A DNA stretch of 64,000 bases from contig CM048591.1 in the NCBI GenBank assembly GCA_026413225.1, forward strand, positions 36,363,803 through 36,427,802. The letters are read 5' to 3'. Source of the stretch: Otis tarda (taxonomy: Eukaryota > Chordata > Aves > Otidiformes > Otididae). The translations under genes and the position numbers were made by a program. Under the pieces are notes generated by a model. It saw nothing but the letters and a program-made list of their open reading frames with translations, was not told the DNA's origin and did no database searches. Positions within the stretch are counted from its first letter, which is position 1. Every line of letters begins with the position of its first letter. Below are positions 15,001-27,000 of this stretch, one piece after another.

Positions 15001-18000
15001 GGTTGAGACCCTGTGCCCTTACAGGGCTTCAACTTTTCTTCCTGGCTGGCAAGCTTGGACATACTCATTCCAGATGTCTTGGCAGAATCACCAGGTGACT
15101 CTAGGAGAGGTGGAAAAAAAGGCCATAATGCTTTGATGTGGAAAAGTAGGGAAAATCTACCCTTCCCACTTCCATCTGCACATACTTAGCAAGGCACCTG
15201 TAATCAAGCGGTCCCTATGAATACAGACAAATAGGCGGTCATGCTCAGTGAGCACAGCTCAAGTGAGGTATTTCTGATGCCAGGGCCACAGAACTGACAA
15301 ACAGAGTGGGTTTGTGTTTTTGACATGGAGGCACGACCAGAAAGGTACTGGCAATGGGCAGAGGAACATGTTGCTGTGACATAGGGCAGGGAAGGAATTT
15401 AGGTGGGCAGCAGATACTTAAGAATAACTGCCTGTGCAAATGCTCTTAATCTAGAGTAAGCACAAGGAAACTGCATGTTCATGTAAGAGATATTAACTGC
15501 CTCCCACATACAGAGGGTACCACAAATGGGAGAGCATGCATTCCAGCTGTTGCCAGGATGAGTGATGTGCTGCTCCTTACAGCCATGGGTCCAGGCAGTA
15601 TCATTTTCTCCCAGGCACAGCTCCACCGATCTATCCCATCTGATGAGAATTCCAATACCATTTCACATAAACCATAGTAGTCAGTGACACTAAATTACCT
15701 GATCTAGTACACATTTAAATCAAGGCAGAAATCCCTATGCCAAGGGAATACTATCTACTGCAAGGTCTTGCCAGCTACACATTAGAACCTGTTCCTAGAA
15801 GAGGGTACTCAGCATAGATGGCTGGACCTTAGATCCAAGCACACAAAAGGAGGCAATTCTTCCTATAGTAGGTGATGAATCTGTAACAATCTTTGTCTGA
15901 AAACTCCTGATGAGACCAGTGAAGCTGCTTTTCTGAAGATATAAATACTGATTGTTTGCATAATTTCAAAAAGGAAGATCAAGTGAATTAATAGAAGTCC
16001 ATGGAGGGCTACTAATGCACAGAAACAACTTCTGGCTCAGAAAGTTCCTGATCTATAACCAAGTGGGAGGCTGGGAGAGGCACCAGGTAATGGCTTCTTC
16101 CAGAGACAGGATACTAGGCTAGATTAATCTCCATTTTTATCCAACAAAGGCTTGCTTTTAAGAGTGATGAGTTCAGTGTTCACTTGTAGGACAATTCCAG
16201 GACACTGAAAGGGAAGACTTCAGTTCAGTTTTAACTCTTTGCTCCAGCTTGGAGACATCTAAGAAACATAAAGGCAGGCAATATGAAAGAGTTGACTAAA
16301 CACTTCTGAACTGTGGAAAATGTCACGTAGACGTCGTAGTAAAATCTTGCTTTAATTGTTCTATGTTAACAATTTTGTCTGTAGCAACCATAACACTGTT
16401 GGGAACCACTGTCTCTTACTTGCACTATGTTTTGTCAATGTTTTTCCAGGTGTTCCTGAAGCAGAAGTTACTTGGTTTAAGAATAAGGTCAAGCTGTCCT
16501 CTGCTCACCATCTGCACGATGGGGTGCTGCTAATTGCAAATGTTTCTCTGTCAGATCAGGGGTTGTACTCCTGCAAGGCAGCCAATCTTCGTGGGGAGGT
16601 AACTGAAAGCTCCCAGTTGTTGGTTCTTGGTAAGTCCAGGGTATTTTGCGCTTGCAGCACTAGTAATGTGGCTGCTGGCACATCTAGCCTGCAGCACTAA
16701 TCAGAGGATGTGGAAAGAGGAAACGACATACAAGCAGCCCTGTTATAAGAAGATAATCAGTCTGTGTTTGTTCTCTGGGCAGCATCGCCTGAGGCAAGGT
16801 GGTGGTAAAAGAAAGATGGAAAAGGAGAAAATGTCTAAGCACAGGGACTGAACCTCCCAGTCCTGAGATATCCAGTTTCACTCTTTCAGATTTACTAGCT
16901 TAGAAAAGCATTTATTAATCATTTCTTAAAGTAACTCTCTTGAAATGAGAATGATGCCACTTTTTCCCTGTAAAGTGCCCTGGCTCTGCTGAGCAGCCTT
17001 TGACTGGGTGATATTGACCTGTTTCACATCTAACAGATGCATAAACCCAGTGTGCTTTTAAAAAGCACTTCCCAAGTTCAGAGAAGGGTAGTGTTTGCTT
17101 TTTCTTTGGTTACTAAAAAAAAACCCAGCCCATCTGGGCAATTTGAAAAGACAATATCAGCTGTGGAGTATGGGTGGAAGTGTTACCTGGTGGTAATTGG
17201 ATGTGTGGGAAAGAGCTTTCCTTGTAACTCATCTTCTGTTATTTCTCCATGCCTGGTAGATGACTGATCCAGCCAGACTTTGTAAGTGCTTTTGTACATT
17301 TGATAGTGAAGTGTCAAATTTTGAAACCTACTCCTTGTTATTGGTGCAACACCATTAAAGCATCCATTACAGCTCTCATCTTTCATTATTTGAGTGAGCA
17401 CAGGTCCCATGGATGATGCAGCTTCCTAAGGAAGTTTTAAAGTGAGATTTCTCAGTTTCACAGACAACACTAAAACCCCTTTATGAATGTTCACATGATT
17501 TCTCTGTGAAGCCAGACTGGCCCCAGAAACTCAATCTAAAAAATTCTGGAAAAAAAAAAAATCAACTGTGTTTCAACCTATAAATAAAAACTCTCACATT
17601 GTCTTTAAATCCTTTTCTGATCTTTATACATGTCTTAGTTTTTAAAGATGTAAAGTTACTGTGCGTTATGTAAGCTGCTTATGTTTGTAGGCAAATTACA
17701 TTTTTAGTTCGTTGATGGAAGAGAGAGTTCAAGCATCCATGAGTCGTACTTCTTCTGGTGTTGAATGTGATCATTAATAGAAAACTTGCTTAGTGTGCGT
17801 CATGATCTAATGGAAAGAGGATAAAGCCTCCATTCACTTAAATCAAATATCCCTTCATTTCCATGACAAACAGAATTGTGAATGATAGGCAACACAATTT
17901 ATTTTTAAAATAGCACTATGGTCAGTAAAGAACTAAATCCTGCAGTTCCCATCATAGATTGATCCTCCTGAGCTCTGAACTCCTATTCCTTTGGAGGTCT

Positions 18001-21000
18001 GCCTAAGTATACCACAGGTTTTGGCAGGGTTATAACCATATTTAATCAGGGCTTGATCCAGGTTGTAGCAGACATTAAAAAATTTTCCACTGACTGCCAT
18101 TGGCATTTGATTCAGCTTCTACACCGTATGAATTTACTCTTTCATCCAAGCTGCTGTAGCTCCTGATAACATATACGTTCATCACATACAAAGACAGTCA
18201 ACCAGAATGCTATGGTAGCCTTCAGAAATAATGTCTTTTATTTTGTGGTCATACTCACCCTGATGTTATTTTAATAATTTCTTTACTGCCTTTACCTAAT
18301 ATGAGGCAAAGCACAGCTTTAGTAGTTGCCCAAAGTTGCTTAGATTGCCCCTCTGAAATGCAAATAAAACAGCAATGTCTGGTGGTGGGTTTTTTGACAT
18401 CCCTGAGAAGTTTTCTGCTACAGTGCTGCTCTTCACTTCGGTCTCCCAATCTGTTACCAGAGCCTCCACGACCTCTTCCTTACCTAGAAGACCTGACAGC
18501 AGTGCTTTCCAGTGCTGGGACCAGCACTCGTTCAGTGCTGACCTCTCCTTCAGGAACAAAAATAACCGTCAGTCCAGGGAGCTCTGCTCTTATAGGTAAG
18601 TCAAGTGCTTTAAGATTTATTTAGATTTAAAAGTGTTCAGATTACAGTTATGTATCCAGTTATCCATCACAGTTATACAGGTGGTTATCCAGCCATGGAG
18701 CACTGGGGCAAAAGACATCAAACCAACAGTATATTGTCAGTCATAATTGCTGCTGAATTGTTCTGAGAACTCAGAAACTCATTTTAAAAAAGGAGGTCCT
18801 CTTAATAGTGTAGTGCATGCAAAATAAGGGCTCCATTGTGCCATGCTTTGTAACACCCTGTAAGAAACAGTTCCTGCTCACAGGGGCTGGCAATCACATT
18901 CAACACAAGGCATGGTGTACCAGCTGATCTAAAATAAGAAATGCTTGTGGTTCTGTTTTTCTTTTTCTTCTGCATTTGTGTACTGGTCTTTCTGCTGTCT
19001 GCTATTCATATTTTATGTCCTTCTTCTTCAAAGCCTTTGCTAGAGTTTTGCCTATCCATCTAGACATGTTTTTCTCTTGCATGTTTTTCTCTGTTTCATT
19101 CTGTTCATTTTATTCCTCTTTGTTATATCACACAACCAATGTCTGCACAAAGCCATATAAGGAAATAATCCCCAATGAAATGCTTCTTTTCATCCTTTTC
19201 TGCCTTCCATATAGCTTTCTCATCTTTACTCTGCAAGTTCTGTTACACGCTGTAAACTCCTTTCAGATCTGTGGGTGTGATTTGTTTGCAAAGGGACTCT
19301 CATCCTTTTCTGAAGTTCAGGGTATGTTTGTTTTAAAAATTCATTTCCTGCACTGATCTTGAGCCTCTACTTACTGTCGGGCTCAGATAGGCAAACAGCT
19401 TCTCTAATGGCCTTGTTACTGCGTATGGTGAAATCTTGTCAAGTCCTGCAGTCTCAGAACAATCTTTTATCTTTTCAGAGGTAGGGATCTGACACTTCTA
19501 GCAAAGGGTCTGTAGCTGGCCTGAGTGTTTATAGCTCTGGTCTCTGTACCTTCCAAAACATTCTTTGCTTACATTTAGTAGCAATTTTAAGATTTTATTT
19601 TCACAATGGAGGCTTTGTATTTATGTTTTTAGTTTTGTATGGTTTACTTTTCCCCAGTGCTGACATCTGCACATTTGCAATAGCTTTTAGCATGCAGCTC
19701 TGGATTAAATTTCTGCTTACTAGAACACACTTAGGGTTAGGGTTTCTGAAGTAACATCAATTTATATCTCTTTAGAAAGCTTTCATGTTAGAGGGTTATT
19801 AACCTTATTAAGGTTTCTGTCTTTGAGAATTTTTTTAAGTTTGAATACAGTTTTCCTGAATGTTGGTAATGAAAGTATTATATGAAACTCTGCCCTTTTC
19901 CTCAGAAATAGATTCTTTTGTTTGCCACTTGGTAAGAATCTTTGGGTTTTATCATGACCATTTGAATTCTGTAAGCCTGATTACTTTGTGGAATTATGTT
20001 TTTGACTTTAAGGAACATCCTAAGTTCATATATTTTCAGTGGAGTTTCTTTATCTATGCTACAAGTACTACTGAAATTTTTTTACGCAACTCCATGGGCA
20101 CATGTCCATGGGTCTTGAGCTTTGTAAATATTAATTTTGGCAAACCTGCAGTTGTAGGACCCAGTGTTCCAAACTTCTAACACTGCTGCAGAAAAGGCTT
20201 TGGGCCTATCAAGAATACTTGTTTTCATTTGGATTCAAGCTTGTTTTTTCCTGTATTTGTAGGCATTTCAGTGAGAAAATCTGAGAATCTTACAAATTCT
20301 GGTGGGGATTCACTACAGTTTCTCAAATTTATTGTTATGTTATTGGAAACCTCAGCAGACTTCTCCAAAGATACAAAATATAATATAAAAATGTCTCCTT
20401 ATCTTAGAACAGAGGAGCAGTGTATTTATTGCAGTCATGTGGCATAGTAAAAGCTGAAGCTTTAATGACTTTGACTTATGTAGGTGAATTATATTTAAGT
20501 GAGGGTACTTGCAGCAACATTGGAAGAAAGGTCAGAAATGAATACTTCCAGGAATACAGAAATGTAGGAGTACCTATAAAATGTCGCAGTGAAGGAAAAA
20601 AAAGATTAAAGGAGAATGTACTTTGCTTGTAACAGCACGGTAATTTTTGGCATCTGTTGCTGTGTTTAAATATTTTGTTCCAGAAGCTCTTTGAGGTGCA
20701 CAGAAAATGTCTATGAACACAGTTGAAAAATTTTTCCCCAAAGCTTCAGGTTCATCTCCCACAAGTCTTTTCAGAAATCTCTATCATGTTTGAAAATTTC
20801 TGAAAACATAATGCGCACTTGAGGACATGCATATTAAAGGAAGGAGAATTGCTGCATTGCACATTGTATATAATTAAATAAAGGCTTTGGACTGCATTTA
20901 TGAGGCAGCCAAGGGAAGAGAAGCATTTTTATTTTGGAATGCAGCACAGGCTCGTGAATTTAAAGATAAATGGGAGCATAAACAGCTAAAATAGCTAGGA

Positions 21001-24000
21001 TCTCAAATGAAGAGAAAATCTAGCTCTTACTTGGTGCAGTGCAAGACTTCAGCAATGTCTTTAAAAAGACAAGACGCCCAAGAAGAATTAAATAGTGAAA
21101 TAATTGTAGCTAGCCTATTTGAAATTAAATATTGAGATAATAGCAGCTGATGTGTATAGCTGCAGTGTATATTTTTAAGGCTTACTGTATCCTGATGAAA
21201 TGTTCACATTTTGGTTAAAAAAAATAGCAACAATTTTTTGGGGTTTTTTTTGTGAAAAGAGGAGATGTCATCATTATTTAAATTATTGGCCTTTCTTCTG
21301 CTTTTATTTTTGGGTTAAAAGAATGCAATGCAAATCCTGGCATATAATGGTTATTCTAGGGAATCTGGAGATATGAGTGAACCTGTGGGGAAAAGCCTAG
21401 GCAATTATTTTGAATCTTGTTCCCATCCCTTTTGTCTCTCAGACTACATATTCTCCAGTTTGTTCACTGGGAACATGCAGTCATTCTCAGCTTAGGCCTC
21501 TGGATTGACACTTTTCGAGGCGATGCTACATCTATCCAATTTTGTGTATTTAGCAAAAAAAAAGTCCCTATTAGTAAGACATACTGAAAATAACTGTAAA
21601 GTTAGGTGATAAAGTGTACTTTTTTATGGCCAGAAAAGCACAGTCAGTTGTAAAAAAAGGAGAAATTTCTGCTGCATATTTATTGCGTTCTCCCTGCTGA
21701 CTTCCATATCAAATTTACTCACTTCACAAATCAGAACATGATTTTGCTAACTGCCAGCACTGCAAATACAGTCCTAGAAAGCAGATTTCTTTCTGGTTTT
21801 ATACATTATCCCCAATGACCACAGAGTCAGAGCAGCTTAGCTGCCAATTTCACTGCTGGTTTAGAAGATGAAGAGCTGGACTATAAATTCCTGTTCTGCA
21901 AAAACCAAAGTTATTTAGCGATAAAGCTGTTTTTAAACCAAAATAATAACAAAAACCTTTAATGTAAAAGATGCAAAGGATTCCTCTTTCCAAACCCAGT
22001 ATTTCCCTCTCATTTTTCTTTTACTGTCAATAGTATATCCCCCTTCATTTTCTAGTAGAGTCACTTAAATGCCTAGAAGAGGCCTCAGAAAGCAGAATGG
22101 AAAAAGTTAGTTATGGTAGCCACTTTGTTTGCAATGACCAACCTTTTGAGTATGAATAAATTACTTATTCTGCAAGGGTCAAATGCATGAAAGCCAAGGC
22201 CCAAAGTTCAGGAGTGTTTTCAGTCTCCCCCCCCCTCCCCGCCCCCCAGAGGGGCTCACTTCAAGTTTGTGGCTAGTATTTGCCTACCCGCAGATTTAAG
22301 GGTTATCTGTGACAATGAACAGAAAAATTAACATGGAACTTTTTGAATGTTCTGAGGGGTATTATAGAGAGTTAAATGCTGTGCCACTGACTACTCCAGG
22401 AGAAGAAACAGATGATATAGATAGACTGATGCCATGATCAGGAACAAACCCTTTCAGCAGAGCCAGAGAAGTTAGTGCTGCAGTTGCTTACTATGTATCT
22501 CGCTTTTGAGCCGTAACATCTGTAAACATAGGACTGATACTTGTTCAAAATCAGTGTAAAAAGCAATAAATGATCCATATGAACACAAATGATCTCACCA
22601 GTACAAATTTCTTACAGTATTTGGTGATATATTCAAGAGTAAGAATTCAGGAAAAATAAGTTTTCCTTTACTCCCTCTTGTCCTTCCACTCCCTACCATA
22701 AGCCTGCTCTAAATTTGCCTAGTTTTGAGGAGCTACTGCTGCATTAAAACTGGAAGCAGAAATGCAAAATACAAAATTATTTACAGGCTGCACAGAGTCA
22801 ACAAAGAGAAAACTAATGCATAATTATGATTAAACCAGTGCCTGTGCTCCCCTAAGGAAAAAGACAGCTGCAGAAGTTGTGTAGTAGGAGTCGGATAAAA
22901 TTGTGACTATCTATCTGGGAAGTTATTTTGCACAACATCAATTTTAGCCTCCTCACTCTCTGTACTAAATTGGCCACTATGTTTGAAAAGTAGGTCTAAT
23001 GCTAAAGAATATTTTCTAACAACTTTATTTTACACTAATAATACTTCCACTGTGATGAGGATAAAGCACCAGGTGCATTCATGGGATAATTTCCCCTGTT
23101 AATTGTGTTTTCCACTCCCTTCCATTTTTGTCTCAGTTAAAATTCTGCCTTGTCATACTATTTAGGAGAATTCTTAGGTCAGTGACATTTCTATAAAGAT
23201 GATAATTAGAATTATTATCAACAGTATGCCATTATCATTGCAATTAATTCCATAGTCAGAGTCTACCACATTGATTACATTCTAAATCTTGTATAAAGTT
23301 CATACAGTATTGCAGTGTCTTCCTTCTATATCAGAGTGCACCATAGCACTTCACGGAAACGTGGCTTTTCGTTTGCAGATGCATACTGTGTACATTTCAG
23401 TGTACACCGTCTGCGATGATCCCTCTGCTTGGTTAAGCATTTTCACCACTCTGATAGAGTGTTTGTTTTTCAGACAATCAGGGACTAGTCCTCCTGTTGC
23501 CAAGCTCTGAAACCAGAGTAAAAAGAGCAAGGTCCTCTAGGCAATCTGTTGCCTTGGGTTTTTTTTTTTTTTTTTTTGCCTGCTGTTTGGTGCCATGAAT
23601 GAGCTAATCTGAGAACCACTGGTTTACAGCAGTGGCCCAAAATGCTGACACATAAATTAATATCACTGTCCTCTGAGGCAACATCTGTTTAATTTGGGGT
23701 TTGTGGTAAGAGTTGCAGCTCTTGAGCTTGTGTCTCTAAACTTTTCCAAGATCACTGACCTAGATTCTGTTCTGACATAGATATAAATGATGCAGAGCTC
23801 CACCAAGGCAAGTTCTGATGAAAAACTAAGGGTATCAGGTTTGCCACAGGTATCCCAGTCTGGAGACCTGTCATTCTGACAGCTCCTTCACATAAAAGAT
23901 CTTTTAGCCTCTTGCACAACTTAAGCTTTCCTCTAGAGTAAGTGTTAAGGGAGTTGTCAAACGCTCTGGGATTTCTGACCTGTGGACTAAAGGACTTACA

Positions 24001-27000
24001 CATTTTAAGTTTTGGAGCACCCTCTCCCTCCGTGTTGGTTCTCAAAACCTCTCCCAGACAGCTACAGCACTTTGTTAATAGGACAGAAGTGACAGCCTCT
24101 CTGGAGCAAGGAGCACTGGCTTTCCTGCACCTACCTGCCCTGCACCTACCTGCCCTCCACCTCCTCTGCTCCGCACTTATGTCATAGTAGTACTACCTCA
24201 GGCCCCCCCCTCACTAAACAAAACCACAACAACTTGTTATTTTCCTTGTGCCACAGGAAGTTTCCTGAGCTGCTGACGTCTCAGGATGGAGCAAGTTTGG
24301 ATCAGCTTAAGAGATACGGGGAGGCTTCTAGGGCAGCATTGACCTTCACAATGTGGGCTGGTACTCATGTTACGCATCAGCTCTTACTCTGGTTTTTGTT
24401 GAACTCCTTGTGCTGCCCAGTTGTTCAGTGCTTGGTCCACACACCTCTTTTGAGTGTTATTTTTGTCCCATAAATGTACAGTTAACCTGGAGCAATGGTC
24501 AGGGAGAAGTTTACATTGAAAGTTACACCTTTCATTTTTGTCATGCCCTGAATAAACCCATCAGAGTTAGCTCAGGAGGTCATTTCAGCATGCGATATCC
24601 ATTCTGATAGGCTTTGATTTCGTGATTTGCCACTGGTGATTTTTTTCAGCCCTATCCTTATTAATACAAGATTTCTTGGTGTGTAGGATTCCTGTTGTCA
24701 GAGTCATTTTTAGAAAACAGTATTACTACCAGAGCTTGAAAATTCACTTGCTTTTTTAGTGGGCCCACCATGTGGCTGTATATTAGGGAACATTTTTTAC
24801 AACCTCTGTGGGGCAGGGAATGGGCCTAACTCAATTTTTGTCGAACAGTGTAAATTTACAATGTTATGTACTTGATATCTAATAATAACAACATGTGTGG
24901 CATTGGGTAACCAGTTTAGGTGTTTTGAGAACTGTTTAAAAACCATGTCATATGTTTAGTATAGTAAGTTTCAACCACTCTTCTGGAGCCATAAATAATT
25001 CTTTAAAATACTTTATTTTTTTAAAATGCTACTGTCATCAGCTGAATTAGCCGATTGCAAGAATTCCTAAATACATGACTTTCCCTTTCTAGCATAAATT
25101 CATGTTAATTTGACCTCCCTTAAATTATTAAAAATAAAGGTTATATTTACACTGACATTAATTCTTTCTTTTGGGGATTTTCAGGATCACATTACCTTAT
25201 ATAAGTTTTATTTCGTTCAGTGTATGAAAGCACTGAGAAGTAATTTGTATAACACCCTGAGATAAGTGTCTGTATAAATTTACACTTTGTGCTATATTGA
25301 AAAGTTTTTCCCCATAACACAAACTAAAAAGACTTGTGTCTTAGTTTTTCCACTTGAGCAAAGCAAAGTGGGTTTTACATACATACGACTTTCAGATATG
25401 ATCTTGCCTACCTTCATTTGGATTGATAGCATTTTAAAAATTTAAATACATCCTGTCAAATTTTCTTCCTTATGTTATATACAGAATGGAATTAAGTTTA
25501 ACTCCAGTGGGTTTAACATGCATTTCTCATGTCAGTCACCTAAGGAGAAAGTCAGGGTTATGACAGGAAATTGAGGAAGGATTTCTCTGTGCCGGCCTGA
25601 TCTCACTTACTCAGGGTGAACACAGTAGCACAGTGTGAACTACAACATAGTAGTTCAGCACCAAACTTGTACCTGTTCAGACTGATCTGTGCCTTCTCTA
25701 CATTTTGTTCCAAGCATTTTGTTCTTCATTTCACTTTTAATCTTGTTTCTATTTGAAACTATACTTTGAGTATAGAGATTAGAGTGGAAATACTGTCAGG
25801 TTTCAAACCTTGCAGCTGCATTATATTTGTCACTTTTACACAGTGTATTGTGGTCTACCACACTTTTCTGTCAGAGTTCAATAAAATACATACAGAATTA
25901 TGGATTTTTTTTTTTTAGCTTGCTTTGTTTCAGTTGTAATACAACTAATAATTCTGGTGCCAAATCCCGTCTTTCCTCTTTTGTCAGGCATTTCAGATAG
26001 CAGTTGGCAATAATCTTTCATCTCCCAATTTTATGTTTGGATAGGTATAGGTTGTGACTTGCAGAGACAGGGGCATGGGCCTTCTGGTTTGTAAGTCTCC
26101 CTGGAGTCTTCTGTGAACTTTGTCTGCTACATTTATTGTACTTTGTGATGTCCTGAAACATGCTGTCCCTAACCAATTGGGATTCTTACTTTTTTTTTCA
26201 AATTCGGCCTTTTTTTGTTGATTCAAAATATTTTGAACTAATGCAGCACAAACATTTGTCTATTTTGCAAGGAGTGGTCACTGATGAATAGCAAGGGTGT
26301 AAAACTGAACTTTAAGGTACAAGCATGTAGTTGAACATTAATATCCATGGATCCAAACAGCATACCACAGTGTGTGTTGATATCCAGGCTAAGCTGGCCA
26401 GATCTACCTCTTAAATAGGAAATAATTTCCAAAGATGAAAGCATTGGCCTGGGACTAAGAAGGCAAGAGTTTGATTTCCAGCTCCACTGCTGGCACATGG
26501 CTTGACCTCAGGTAAGACAGCATGCACTTCCGTGTGCCTTGGTTAGCTGCTGGGAGACTGGAAAAGGTGAGCTTACCTCCCACGGCACAGCAGCTTCAGG
26601 GCTGCAGTTGAAAAGTTAAGTAGTTTGTTGAGCTCAGACCATAGGACTATTTTATTTAAAGAAATTTCAAAGAAACTGCCTCATCTTGATCTGGAGACTT
26701 CACTCAGATTCCATCTTTAATAAATATTAGAAATATTGCCTGGGATTAATCAGCAGGTCAATAGTAGGTTGGAGAGCTATTTGTTAGACAAATATGAATG
26801 CATGAAAATAATCTATATTTTAAGAATAGGTATATTTTTAAGGCAATGCTATATTTTTTTTTACTTGTATTACAAATGGTATTTAGTACTTGCAAAATTT
26901 GTTTGATGTTTTCACCATTGCTTTACGTACAGTTATGCCTATTTAAGGTATCAGGCTGCTAAAATCAACAGGTTTTGCACTTCTTTTTTTCTGTCATTCA

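Larger units (their letters stand above)
8093..16449 (+). other. ADAMTSL1 intron carrying CR1 and solo LTR
   Basis: Intron of 8.36 kb, GTGAGA to TTTTTCCAG. A CR1 tail at 12952-13519 is followed 34 bases later by a solo LTR at 13554-14226. Elsewhere I see no coding, tRNA or rRNA signature. Confidence 0.85.

Noticed and set aside
19731-19745. An interstitial telomere marking a chromosome fusion
   Set aside because: Only two and a half units, well within chance for a 64-kb window, and inside an intron of a conserved gene.
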